From positions 1 through 14,209 of the forward strand of contig CAMCTH010000044.1 in assembly GCA_945877965.1 (NCBI GenBank): a stretch of DNA of 14,209 nt, given 5' to 3'. Both the position numbers and the translations under genes were made by a program. Positions 1 through 6,799 of the stretch are shown piece after piece (the stretch's first letter is position 1; each line of letters opens with the position of its first letter). Origin of the DNA: Planctomicrobium piriforme (lineage in GTDB: Bacteria; Planctomycetota; Planctomycetia; Pirellulales; PNKZ01). The notes beneath the pieces are model-generated. The model worked only from the letters and a program-made list of their open reading frames with translations. It was not told the DNA's origin and did no database searches.

Positions 1-204
1 TCGATCGCGACGAAGTCGCGTACGCCGGGGGAGGTTGATCGCCGAGAATTTGAAATGGCCGATTTGATATTACGATCGCCGCCGCCGCGCAGTGTGCGCG
101 TTCCAACGGCACGAATCCGCGCAGTACGCAGGTACCCCAATAAGGGCCGCGCGGAAAGTCGATGTGATTCCGCGCAGGAAGAGAGCGCGTCGGCACGTCG
201 TTTG

Positions 205-936
205 TTAGCTCGACAGGTAAACGTACTGCCGATAGCTCAACTTCCGCAGCCACGGAATGCGGTAGCCCCAGCGGTCGAGCGTCGCGAACGGTTTCGGATA
301 CTTGCCGCGGAGCAGGTACATCGAGATCAAACGAAAGAACAACAGCTCGGGATACGCGGTCCGGACGGCGAACTGTTTCCGCAGTACGTCGATCTCTTGC
401 GGCGCGAGCGGGAACTCTTCGTCGTCGCCGTTCTTGGGAATCCACCATCGGCCGACCAAGTGCGTGCGGAACCAGATCAGCAGGCGACTTACGGAGCTGT
501 TTTCGTAGAAGAACCCACGTCCGTTGGGCACGATCGTCTCGCGCAGGACGTCGACGAATTTGGGGAACGGTTCGAGGTGATGCAGGATCATCGAGCCGTA
601 CGCGAGATCGGCCGGCCCGACGTCGGTGAGGCGAAACGCGTCGGCCGTCATGGGGTGGACGTTCTCGATGCCGCCGGCCGCGCAGTAACGTTGCAGATTC
701 AAGACGGCTTGATCGCTCGTGTCGACGGCGATCACCTCGGCCCCGCGCGCGGCGAAGAACAGCGACGCCGCCCCGCTGCCGCAGCCGAGATCAATCAGCC
801 GCTTGCCCGTCACGTCGCCGAAGTGAGCCAGGGCCGCGTGCAGGACCGGATCGTCGTCTTTGGGGAGCTCGACGCCGTATTCCCAATGGGCCGTTCCTTG
901 GGAATGAACCCGATTCCAAAACGCCACGCTCGACAT
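205..936 (-). CDS. class I SAM-dependent methyltransferase
   Basis: Predicted 243-residue methyltransferase that would move a methyl group from S-adenosylmethionine to an unknown substrate. The Rossmann-type SAM site is clear: motif I LIDLGCGSG at residues 47-55, then the acidic residue D72 in VIAVD, which usually contacts the SAM ribose, and a typical post-motif stretch YGSMILHHLEPF. This matches the Methyltransf_11/25 group of small-molecule enzymes. The C-terminal third is rich in aromatic and basic residues and may bind a hydrophobic or membrane-near substrate. I chose the ATG at 934-936 because GAGGAG lies 6 bases upstream; the frame stays open for 40 more codons but those look non-coding. 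The gene is divergent from the sugar-acid dehydratase with 181 bases between starts. Fold is near certain; the substrate cannot be read from sequence. Confidence 0.9.
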   Translation of the reverse strand: MSSVAFWNRVHSQGTAHWEYGVELPKDDDPVLHAALAHFGDVTGKRLIDLGCGSGAASLFFAARGAEVIAVDTSDQAVLNLQRYCAAGGIENVHPMTADAFRLTDVGPADLAYGSMILHHLEPFPKFVDVLRETIVPNGRGFFYENSSVSRLLIWFRTHLVGRWWIPKNGDDEEFPLAPQEIDVLRKQFAVRTAYPELLFFRLISMYLLRGKYPKPFATLDRWGYRIPWLRKLSYRQYVYLSS

Positions 937-942
937 GCCAGG

Positions 943-948
943 CTCCTC
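943..948 (-). promoter_or_regulatory. ribosome binding site of the methyltransferase gene
   Basis: GAGGAG on the minus strand, 6 bases before the ATG at 934-936. It is one of the better Shine-Dalgarno matches in the window and decides this start over upstream in-frame ATG codons. Confidence 0.7.
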
Positions 949-1071
949 GGTCGATCCTTCGACGCTCGTTCTTGCCATCCTACGCGGCCGCATCGTAACG
1001 GATCGGCAATTCGCGGGACCAGACGAGCTGGGCCGGTTGTGGACGTCGCACCTCAATCTGCTGCGGATCGT

Positions 1072-1081
1072 TTGTTACAAT
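1072..1081 (+). promoter_or_regulatory. possible extended -10 promoter element for the dehydratase gene
   Basis: TGTTACAAT at 1073-1081 fits an extended -10 (TG, one base, TACAAT), placing the start of transcription near 1088, about 30 bases before the ATG at 1118. No convincing -35 hexamer stands 16-18 bases upstream. The core TTGTTACAA (1072-1080) is also an odd-length palindrome, so protein binding is possible. Inference from pattern only. Confidence 0.4.
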
Positions 1082-1117
1082 GCGGGTCTGCCTTTTTCCC
1101 CTCCTGAGACGCTTCGC

Positions 1118-3127
1118 ATGTCGAAATACTCCGCTGCCGAACTGTTGGAAACCTTGCCGCAAACGGGAGCCGCCGGCGGTGCCGGCGATTTGCTCGATGT
1201 GCAGACCTCGGCCGCGGGACCGGCGGGATCGCTGCCGCTGACGCCCGAGATGCTGCGCGATGCCCCGAGCGGCGATCTGTTCGGGCTGTCGCAGAACGCG
1301 GGAATGGGGTGGCCGCCGCAAGAAATGCTCGGGCCGCAGTTTCTGTTGCTGAGCACCCAAGGGGGCGTGCGGGCCGAGGATGGCAAGCCGATCGCGCTCG
1401 GCTATCACACGGGACATTGGGAAGTCGGTCTGTTGACGCAAGCGGCCGCGCGCGAATTGAAAGCGGCCGGCGGCGTGCCGTTCGCCGCGTTCGTGTCGGA
1501 CCCGTGCGACGGACGTTCGCAAGGGACGACCGGCATGTTCGACAGCCTGCCGTATCGCAACGATGCGGCCACAGTCTTTAGAAGACTCATCCGCAGCCTG
1601 CCGACGCGGCGCGGCGTGCTGGGCGTGGCGACCTGCGACAAAGGGTTGCCGGCGATGATGATGGCCTTGGCCGGCTGCGGTTCGTTGCCGTGCGTGTTGG
1701 TGCCGGGGGGCGTGACGTTGCCGCCGACCGTCGGCGAAGATGCCGGCAAAGTGCAATCGATCGGCGCGCGCTACGCTCATGGCGAGATCTCGCTCGAAGA
1801 GGCGGCCGAACTCGGTTGCCGCGCGTGTGCGTCGCCCGGCGGCGGCTGCCAGTTCTTAGGGACCGCCGCGACGAGCCAAGTCGTGGCCGAGGCGCTGGGC
1901 TTGAGCTTGCCGCACTCGGCGCTCGCGCCGTCGGGGCAACCGATTTGGCTCGACATGGCCTGCCGCAGCGCGAAGGCGTTGTGGACGCAAACCGAACGCG
2001 GCTTGAAGCTGAGCGATATTCTGACCGACGGCGCGGTGCGCAACGCGATGGTCGTGCATGCCGCATGCGGCGGCTCAACGAACTTGCTGCTACACATTCC
2101 AGCCGTCGCCTTCTCGGCCGGACTGCGACGCCCGACGGTCGACGATTGGAATGACGTGAACCGCAAAGTGCCGCGACTCGTCGACGCTTTGCCGAACGGA
2201 CCGGTCGGTCATCCGACGGTTCGCGTCTTCTTGGCCGGCGGCGTGCCCGAGATCATGCTGCATCTGCGCGAGCTCGGTCTGCTCGATCTGAACGTGCTGA
2301 CGGCGACCGGCGACACGCTCGGCAACGTGTTGAAATGGTGGGAGAAGTCGGCGCGTCGCAGTCGTTTGCGGATGTTGCTTAAGGAACGTGACGGGGTCGA
2401 CGCGGACGACGTGATCATGAATCCGACGCGCGCGAAAGAGCGCGGCCTGACGAGTACGGTTTGTTTTCCCCGCGGCAACTTGGCCCCCGAAGGTTCGGTG
2501 ATCAAGAGCACGGCGATCGACGCCCGCGTCGTCGATGCGGACGGCATCTATCGCAAGCTCGGTCCGGCTCGGGTTTTTACGCGCGAGAAGGACGCCGTCG
2601 CCGCGATCAAGGGGACCGGCGGCGTGAAACCGATTCAAGCCGGCGACGTGCTCGTCCTGTGCGGTCGCGGGCCGATGGGCTCCGGTATGGAAGAGATTTA
2701 TCAGATCACGTCGGCCTTGAAGCACTTGTCGTTCGGGCGCGAAGTGGCGGTCATCACCGACGCGCGCTTCTCGGGGGTCAGTACCGGCGCGTGTTTGGGG
2801 CACGTCGGACCCGAGGCGTTGGCCGGCGGGCCGATCGGCAAGCTGCGCGACAGTGATCGGATTCGGATCGTCGTCGATCGTAATCGATTGGTCGGTACGG
2901 TCGATTTCGTCGGCGAGAGTTCGGCCGACGGCGCGACGTGGCGCGAAGTGACGCCCGACGAAGGGGCGAAGATTCTGGCGGCCCGCCCCGCGCGCGAAGA
3001 TATGCACGCCGATGCTGACTTACCCGACGACACGCGACTGTGGGCCGCCTTGCAAGCGCTCGGCGGCGGCACGTGGGGCGGTTGCGTCTACGACGTCGAC
3101 GCCATTACGGCGGCGTTGCGACGTTGA
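1118..3127 (+). CDS. yjhG: YjhG/YagF-type dehydratase (IlvD/Edd superfamily), probable D-xylonate dehydratase
   Basis: A 669-residue Fe-S dehydratase expected to convert a sugar acid to its 2-keto-3-deoxy form. It resembles E. coli YjhG/YagF (D-xylonate dehydratases of about 655 residues) almost end to end, for example PSGDLFG, NAGMGW, VSDPCDGR, GTTGMFDSLPYRNDA, GLTSTV, EGSVIKSTAID and LPDDTRLW. That separates it from IlvD and Edd proper. The three cysteines expected to hold the Fe-S cluster are C130 (DPCDGR), C173 (ATCDKG) and C244 (GGGCQF). The late DARFSGVSTGACLGHVGPEA segment is the usual catalytic and Mg-binding region. The ATG at 1118 leaves about 25 residues before the conserved part; the upstream extension of the frame runs over the methyltransferase start and is rejected. 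No aldolase, dehydrogenase or sugar transporter lies nearby, so the exact substrate is inferred from the family. Confidence 0.9.
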   Translation: MSKYSAAELLETLPQTGAAGGAGDLLDVQTSAAGPAGSLPLTPEMLRDAPSGDLFGLSQNAGMGWPPQEMLGPQFLLLSTQGGVRAEDGKPIALGYHTGHWEVGLLTQAAARELKAAGGVPFAAFVSDPCDGRSQGTTGMFDSLPYRNDAATVFRRLIRSLPTRRGVLGVATCDKGLPAMMMALAGCGSLPCVLVPGGVTLPPTVGEDAGKVQSIGARYAHGEISLEEAAELGCRACASPGGGCQFLGTAATSQVVAEALGLSLPHSALAPSGQPIWLDMACRSAKALWTQTERGLKLSDILTDGAVRNAMVVHAACGGSTNLLLHIPAVAFSAGLRRPTVDDWNDVNRKVPRLVDALPNGPVGHPTVRVFLAGGVPEIMLHLRELGLLDLNVLTATGDTLGNVLKWWEKSARRSRLRMLLKERDGVDADDVIMNPTRAKERGLTSTVCFPRGNLAPEGSVIKSTAIDARVVDADGIYRKLGPARVFTREKDAVAAIKGTGGVKPIQAGDVLVLCGRGPMGSGMEEIYQITSALKHLSFGREVAVITDARFSGVSTGACLGHVGPEALAGGPIGKLRDSDRIRIVVDRNRLVGTVDFVGESSADGATWREVTPDEGAKILAARPAREDMHADADLPDDTRLWAALQALGGGTWGGCVYDVDAITAALRR

Positions 3128-3423
3128 AACTTGTTGCGACTTACCGGAGGCAATCCGAATGCGACGCGCCAAACGAGTTGCGGATTGGGGGATGCCCAGG
3201 TGAGGAGCGTGAACGTCGACAAGGCGAAGGCGAGCGCGATCCAGGCCGGGTGCGGGCCGACGTCGTCGCGGCAGACTTGGGCCAGGGCCGCTTCGGCGTG
3301 GAAATGTCGCCAAGCCTGTTCGGCCGACACCTCTTCGACGACCGCCGGACTTTGCGGTCGGCCGAACCACCAGCCGCCGATCAGTCCGAGCAGCAGCAAC
3401 AAGATTCCGAGCGAACGAGGCAT
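3088..3423 (-). CDS. small membrane protein of unknown function
   Basis: A 111-residue protein I do not recognise. It begins MPRSLGILLLLLGLIGGWW, a signal anchor or first membrane helix at residues 4-20, and has a second hydrophobic stretch near 57-73 (PAWIALAFALSTFTLLTW). The region between is charged and soluble; the tail is basic (SRNKFQRRN), which suggests both ends lie in the cytoplasm. Third codon positions are mostly G or C, as in the real genes here. The ATG at 3421-3423 is preceded by GGGAGT (3430-3435) at 6 bases. Its last 40 bases overlap the end of the dehydratase gene on the other strand. It could be a planctomycete-specific protein. Being short and without known relatives, it carries some risk of being a false gene. 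Confidence 0.6.
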   Translation of the reverse strand: MPRSLGILLLLLGLIGGWWFGRPQSPAVVEEVSAEQAWRHFHAEAALAQVCRDDVGPHPAWIALAFALSTFTLLTWASPNPQLVWRVAFGLPPVSRNKFQRRNAAVMASTS

Positions 3424-3596
3424 CGTGCGACTCCCGATTCCGGCCGTGCCCACCGACGACGATCGCCGAGCGGGTGCGAAGGAACCAGAATGCAACCGCC
3501 GGGCCGCGCGAAGGATTGCCACGTCGCCGCGATCGCAAATCACGACGGCGTGCGACTTTCGAGCATGTGCGGTGGAACTTTGTCCTGAGTCGCACG
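3424..3596 (-). promoter_or_regulatory. leader with a 9-mer in two direct and one inverted copy
   Basis: CGTGCGACT occurs at 3424-3432 and 3549-3557, and its exact reverse complement AGTCGCACG at 3588-3596. Read in the direction of the small membrane gene, the outermost copy could pair with either downstream copy. The nearest copy lies directly against the start codon and covers most of its Shine-Dalgarno (GGGAGT). This is the layout of an alternative-pairing leader, or of a repeated protein-binding site. The repeats are seen directly; the function is inferred. Confidence 0.35.
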
Positions 3597-3836
3597 TGGT
3601 GAAACGGCAACATCGCGTGGCATGCCGGCATCACGCGGGAGACGAGTTGCCGGAGTCGGGGTCGCGGCATAAGGTTGAGATAGCAGTTCAGTTAGCAAGG
3701 GCGGCATCGCGCGCCGGGCGAATGGATTCAACTCAAATTGACTTGGCGCGGCGCGAAGGTGTACGGTCCGTAGCGATTCCACGTCAGCCGCGGTTGCGGA
3801 TGACCGATGAAGAGCCAAGAGTCGTGCGCTAAGCAT

Positions 3837-3864
3837 TTGGATTGGCCGGGTTCGTGAGTAGAAT
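3837..3864 (+). promoter_or_regulatory. sigma70-like promoter of the TPR gene
   Basis: TTGGAT (3837-3842), 16 bases, then TAGAAT (3859-3864): each hexamer matches the sigma70 consensus at four or more positions. Transcription would start near 3871, some 37 bases before the GTG start at 3908. No other good promoter lies in this intergenic region. Confidence 0.5.
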
Positions 3865-3892
3865 AGAGGTATCGCAACGTCGTTGAGATCGT

Positions 3893-3898
3893 GGGGAG
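3893..3898 (+). promoter_or_regulatory. ribosome binding site deciding the GTG start at 3908
   Basis: GGGGAG ends 9 bases before GTG 3908 but directly abuts the in-frame TTG at 3899, which therefore cannot be the start. Confidence 0.55.
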
Positions 3899-3907
3899 TT
3901 GGGTGTC

Positions 3908-4420
3908 GTGCACAGCAATCGCGTTCGCTATCAACGCTTGCTACGCGAAGCCGAGGGTTACCTCGAGCTGGGCCTGCCCCACATGGCGATCGAGACGCTC
4001 CACAAAGTCGACGAGCCGGGAACGCTGAAAAGTAAGCAGCTGTATCTGCTCGGCGAGGCGTTTCGGGCCCAGGGCCGCTTCCAAGAAGCGATCGAAGTGT
4101 TGCAGGCCTCGGTCGAAAAAACGCCCAGCAAGATCGACATCTATCTCGCCTTGGGCTGGTGCTACAAACGGACCGATCGGCTGGATCTGGCGATCGAGGC
4201 CTTGCAGAAGGGGCTTGAGATTGAGCCCGGCCAACCGATCCTGCATTACAACTTGGCCTGCTACTGGAGCTTGGCCGGCAGCAAAGACCAAGCGTTGCAG
4301 TGCTTGAGCGAGGCGCTCCGTCGCGATCCGGATTATCGCGAGATGATCTCGGACGAGCACGACTTCGACTCGCTGCGCGCCGATCCCGATTTCCAGGCGC
4401 TGATCAGCGTGACGGTTTAA
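3908..4420 (+). CDS. tetratricopeptide repeat protein
   Basis: A 170-residue soluble protein built of helical TPR units, which usually serve as protein-protein binding scaffolds. A partial repeat spans about residues 8-38 (LREAEGYLELGLPHMAIETL). Full repeats follow at about 42-75 (LYLLGEAFRAQGRFQEAIEVL), 76-109 (IYLALGWCYKRTDRLDLAIEAL) and 110-143 (LHYNLACYWSLAGSKDQALQCL), each with the expected small and aromatic positions. The ending, with DFDSLRADPDFQALI, is the common last turn of bacterial TPR proteins. There is no signal peptide or membrane helix, so it is likely cytoplasmic. Start is GTG 3908, set by GGGGAG 9 bases upstream. It stands alone with its own promoter and converges with the hypothetical gene at 4482. 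The partner is unknown. Confidence 0.85.
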   Translation: MHSNRVRYQRLLREAEGYLELGLPHMAIETLHKVDEPGTLKSKQLYLLGEAFRAQGRFQEAIEVLQASVEKTPSKIDIYLALGWCYKRTDRLDLAIEALQKGLEIEPGQPILHYNLACYWSLAGSKDQALQCLSEALRRDPDYREMISDEHDFDSLRADPDFQALISVTV

Positions 4421-4459
4421 GCAGCGTTGTTGTTGAAGATCGGGTCGCTGTTTAAGACC

Positions 4460-4481
4460 GCCGCGATTCGAAGAGCGCGGC
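4460..4481. terminator. hairpin between convergent genes, possible two-way terminator
   Basis: GCCGCG (4460-4465) and CGCGGC (4476-4481) form a perfect 6-base stem with a 10-base loop. It sits 39 bases after the TPR stop and directly against the stop of the opposing gene (TAA on the minus strand, 4482-4484). There is no T-run on either side, so it may act only as an mRNA 3' end structure. Confidence 0.35.
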
Positions 4482-5297
4482 TTACGCGTCGGCGTCGGGC
4501 GCCGCGTTCGCTTCGTCGGTCACCACGGTCCAGCGGACCCCTTCGCCCGAGCCGTCGCCCATGAAGCGGATGAGTCGGTGCTTGTGGTTCCGGTTCAGGC
4601 TCACGATCGTGTCGTGCAAGCGACGCTTGGGGTCTTGATCGGCTTGCGGCGGCAGCGGGTCGTCGATCCGCGCCGGCCAGTTTTCTTCTTCAAACGCGGC
4701 CAGCACCATCTCTTGGTTCGGCGCCGGAACTTTGAACTGCTTGACGATGAGACCGTTGAGCCGCAGTTCTTGCAAGTCGGAATCCCAGTGCGGAGCCAAT
4801 CGCGGCGGCGGCACAACGACCTTCGGCGGCAGCGGTTCGGCATGCGCGGCGTCGATCCGCGCCGTGATAGCCGCCGTATGAAAGTCATGCGTCGTCGCGG
4901 CTGCGCAACCTTCGTCGGTAACGACGAAGCACAATCGTTTGACGAACGTGAGGCCGCGCATCCTCCGGAACATTCGCTTCTCATCGCCCGGCTCGGTGAT
5001 CTCGCGAGCGTAGTCGACGTAGCCCTTGAGCGCCAGCCAGCGCAGGTCGCTATTCGTCAGATCCAGGGAACGAAGCTCACGCAGTTCGAGCGCGAAGTCC
5101 CAAAGGTCGGCGGCTACGTCTTCTGCATACTGCTTGGCTTGCAACAAGAACTGCAATCCCGCACCGACTCGCGGCGCTACCTCGAACGATTCCGGCGACG
5201 AACCGTGCCGGTCGAGGTGCGCATTCCGCGCATCGTCGGCGGGCAAGCGGCCCGACGGAGGCGCGAAAGATCGCGAGTGATCGTGGTGCGAATCCAT
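4482..5297 (-). CDS. conserved hypothetical protein, possible double winged-helix architecture
   Basis: A 271-residue protein of unknown function, of a type I associate with planctomycete genomes. The first 35 residues are polar, rich in His and Asp (MDSHHDHSRS), and probably disordered. Residues 84-130 (DLRWLALKGYV through CFVVTDEG) look like a small helix-helix-strand unit. A proline-rich linker follows at 155-168. The conserved C-terminal part (171-259) contains WDSDLQELRLNG, PAPNQEMVLAAFEEENWPA, IDDPLPP, KRRLHDTIVSLNR and IRFMGDGSGEGVRW. Helix spacing and the final strand pair suggest winged-helix folds, hence perhaps nucleic-acid binding, but this is inference. There is no membrane segment. 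The ATG at 5295-5297 has only a weak GAGAG site. A good promoter lies at 5408-5435 with a strong hairpin in the leader. Confidence 0.75.
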   Translation of the reverse strand: MDSHHDHSRSFAPPSGRLPADDARNAHLDRHGSSPESFEVAPRVGAGLQFLLQAKQYAEDVAADLWDFALELRELRSLDLTNSDLRWLALKGYVDYAREITEPGDEKRMFRRMRGLTFVKRLCFVVTDEGCAAATTHDFHTAAITARIDAAHAEPLPPKVVVPPPRLAPHWDSDLQELRLNGLIVKQFKVPAPNQEMVLAAFEEENWPARIDDPLPPQADQDPKRRLHDTIVSLNRNHKHRLIRFMGDGSGEGVRWTVVTDEANAAPDADA

Positions 5298-5367
5298 AGC
5301 TCTCGATGAAGCACGAGGAAGAGCATCGATCGCGTGCCAGCAAATCGACGCTCAGGAACAATTCCGT

Positions 5368-5402
5368 GCAACGACGAGTCCTCTCACAGACTGCGTCGTT
5401 GC
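5368..5402 (-). other. strong stem-loop in the leader of the hypothetical gene
   Basis: GCAACGACG (5368-5376) pairs perfectly with CGTCGTTGC (5394-5402). After one bulged base (5393), AGTC (5377-5380) pairs with GACT (5389-5392), closing an 8-base loop. The 13 pairs would form at the very 5' end of a transcript begun from the promoter just beside it. It could shield the mRNA 5' end, or instead end readthrough from the glycosyltransferase gene to the right, although no U-run follows. Confidence 0.5.
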
Positions 5403-5407
5403 CACAG

Positions 5408-5435
5408 ATTATTCACACTACGGAGTGCGGGTCAA
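5408..5435 (-). promoter_or_regulatory. sigma70-like promoter of the hypothetical gene
   Basis: On the minus strand, TTGACC (5435-5430) is followed after 16 bases by AATAAT (5413-5408); each matches the consensus at five of six positions. Transcription would start around 5401, giving a leader of about 105 bases that opens with the hairpin at 5368-5402. This is the best promoter match in the window. Confidence 0.55.
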
Positions 5436-5513
5436 TTGGGTTTTGTGGGTAATGGCGATTGTGTCAACTTAAGTTCAAAATGCGTAAAGCAAGATGAATG
5501 AGTTGTTATCGGT

Positions 5514-5528
5514 CAAGCTGATAGCTTG
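5514..5528 (-). terminator. small hairpin downstream of the glycosyltransferase gene
   Basis: CAAGCT, GAT, AGCTTG: a perfect 6-base stem with a 3-base loop, starting 13 bases past the stop of the leftward glycosyltransferase gene. No U-run follows, so at best it is a weak terminator or an mRNA end structure. Confidence 0.3.
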
Positions 5529-5540
5529 CCAATCGATTTA

Positions 5541-6773
5541 CTATCGCCCGACCAACTCGACTGGCTCTTCGGAGGTCAAACTACCCTCAGAGGTTGGGGT
5601 CTTGTCGGCCTGATTGATGCGGCTGAAACCTAATTTGTTAAGATAGGTAGAATGAATAAGATTCTGATATCCATTCACCATTCGCTCCAATGACCAATCG
5701 GCCACGACGGAATTTCGCCCGATTTTTCCCATTCGCCGCGCCAGGGCCGGATCGGTGAGTAGTTTTTCGATTCCGTCGGCCAGCTGCTCGGGATCGTTCG
5801 GATCGACCAAGAATCCGTTTTCGCCGTGATGCACGGTCTCCGGAATCGACCCGACGCGCGGAGCCACGACCGGTTTGCCGCACGCCAAACCTTCTAAGAT
5901 CGAGACCGGGTTCGCTTCCATCTTCGAACTCAAGACCAACGTATCGGCGAGCCCAAGCAGCTCAGGAACGTCGGAACGGGTTCCCAAGAAGTGGACCGAC
6001 TCGTCGATGCCGAGTTGGTCGGCGAGTTGTTGTAGCAGCGGACGACGCGCGCCGTCGCCGATGATCAGGAACCGCGCGTTCGGAACGTTCTTCAGGACCC
6101 GCGCCGCTGCTTCCAAGAAGAGTTCATGATTCTTCTCGGGGCGCAAGGCGGCGACGATCGCGGCCGTCGGAGCGCCGGCCGGCAGGCCGATCTGTTCGCG
6201 CAAACCGGGAGGGGCCGCGACGGGGCGAAACTTGTCGACGTCGACGCCGTTCGGAATAACGAACACTTTGTGCCGCGGGCATCCTTCCGACTTCACGAGG
6301 TATTCTCCGTGCGGCTTCGCGCAGCCGATGAAGCCGTCGGTAATCGGCGCGAGCAAGCGGTTCGGGAACTCCACATGGTCGGGCAAGCCGGTTGAATGCA
6401 AAGCCGAGAGAATCACGGGGACGCGAGCGCGATACGCTCCGAGTCGTCCCCAGAACATCTTGTCGCCGCCGGTGCCGACGGTCACGACCGCATCGACGTT
6501 TTGCATCCGTTCGGCCAAGCGACCGACGACGCGCCAATCGGACTTGTAATGAATTAACTTCTCGCAAGCGGGAATCTCTTGTGCCAGGACTTCGCCGAGC
6601 GGTCCGAATTCCTTGAGACAACACAACTCCGGCGCGAAGCGCGAGCGATCCATCCGCCGCACTAAGTTGACGAGCAACGTTTCGGCACCGCCGACCGGCA
6701 TCGAAGTGATGACGAACATCACGCGGAGCGGTCCACGATCGGCGAGCGGCAACAGTTTGCGACGACCAAACAT
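5541..6773 (-). CDS. GT4-family glycosyltransferase (GT-B fold)
   Basis: A 410-residue retaining glycosyltransferase that would add a sugar from a nucleotide donor to a growing surface glycan on the cytoplasmic side of the membrane. The N-terminal domain has the glycine-rich motif MPVGGAETLL (residues 25-34). The C-terminal domain has IPNGVD, LRPEKNHELFLEA, LIIGDG and the EX7E signature with E286 and E294 (EANPVSILEGLACGKPVV). The length is normal for the family. The last 30 residues are polar and poorly conserved in style, and base composition falls toward this end. The ATG at 6771-6773 has GGAAGGAA (6782-6789) 8 bases upstream. It starts 26 bases after the deacetylase stop, so the two are almost surely co-transcribed. 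Donor and acceptor are unknown. Confidence 0.92.
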   Translation of the reverse strand: MFGRRKLLPLADRGPLRVMFVITSMPVGGAETLLVNLVRRMDRSRFAPELCCLKEFGPLGEVLAQEIPACEKLIHYKSDWRVVGRLAERMQNVDAVVTVGTGGDKMFWGRLGAYRARVPVILSALHSTGLPDHVEFPNRLLAPITDGFIGCAKPHGEYLVKSEGCPRHKVFVIPNGVDVDKFRPVAAPPGLREQIGLPAGAPTAAIVAALRPEKNHELFLEAAARVLKNVPNARFLIIGDGARRPLLQQLADQLGIDESVHFLGTRSDVPELLGLADTLVLSSKMEANPVSILEGLACGKPVVAPRVGSIPETVHHGENGFLVDPNDPEQLADGIEKLLTDPALARRMGKIGRNSVVADWSLERMVNGYQNLIHSTYLNKLGFSRINQADKTPTSEGSLTSEEPVELVGR

Positions 6774-6799
6774 CAGTCGGGTTCCTTCCAGCAGAAGTG

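Larger units (their letters stand above)
3424..3907. other. intergenic region without a supported gene
   Basis: These 484 bases separate the divergent small membrane gene and the TPR gene. Open frames here do not look coding: they are rich in arginine, serine and proline and lack domains. The region holds the 9-mer repeats at 3424-3596, a 10-base palindrome ATGCCGGCAT near 3622-3631, and a good promoter for the TPR gene at its right end. I see nothing recognisable between about 3600 and 3836. Confidence 0.5.

Noticed and set aside
1..140. Possible 5' end of a leftward gene; one minus-strand frame ends in SPGVRDFVAID at the window edge, similar to the start of a DEDD exonuclease domain
   Set aside because: Only a few residues match, no ATG or GTG start with a ribosome site exists in that frame, and a plus-strand frame ending in TGA at 36-38 looks equally coding. 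Small hairpins at 6-20 and 86-100 also fit a non-coding 3' region. The left flank is needed.
55..1107. Long plus-strand open frame antisense to the methyltransferase
   Set aside because: Arg-rich, without domains, and opposed by a gene with clear SAM motifs and ribosome site; a typical shadow frame of GC-rich coding DNA.
2090..3007. Long minus-strand open frame antisense to the dehydratase
   Set aside because: No domain, composition typical of a shadow frame, and the plus strand encodes a strongly conserved enzyme.
3540..3836. Minus-strand open frame of 98 residues in the gap before the TPR gene
   Set aside because: Low complexity, no ribosome site, no domain, and third-position composition unlike the real genes.
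5409..5417. TTATTCACA, a match to the DnaA-box consensus, with a weaker TGTGGGTAA at 5444-5452, in AT-rich sequence
   Set aside because: One match is expected by chance at about this rate, no cluster of boxes or dnaA/dnaN genes is near, and the site overlaps the better-supported promoter.
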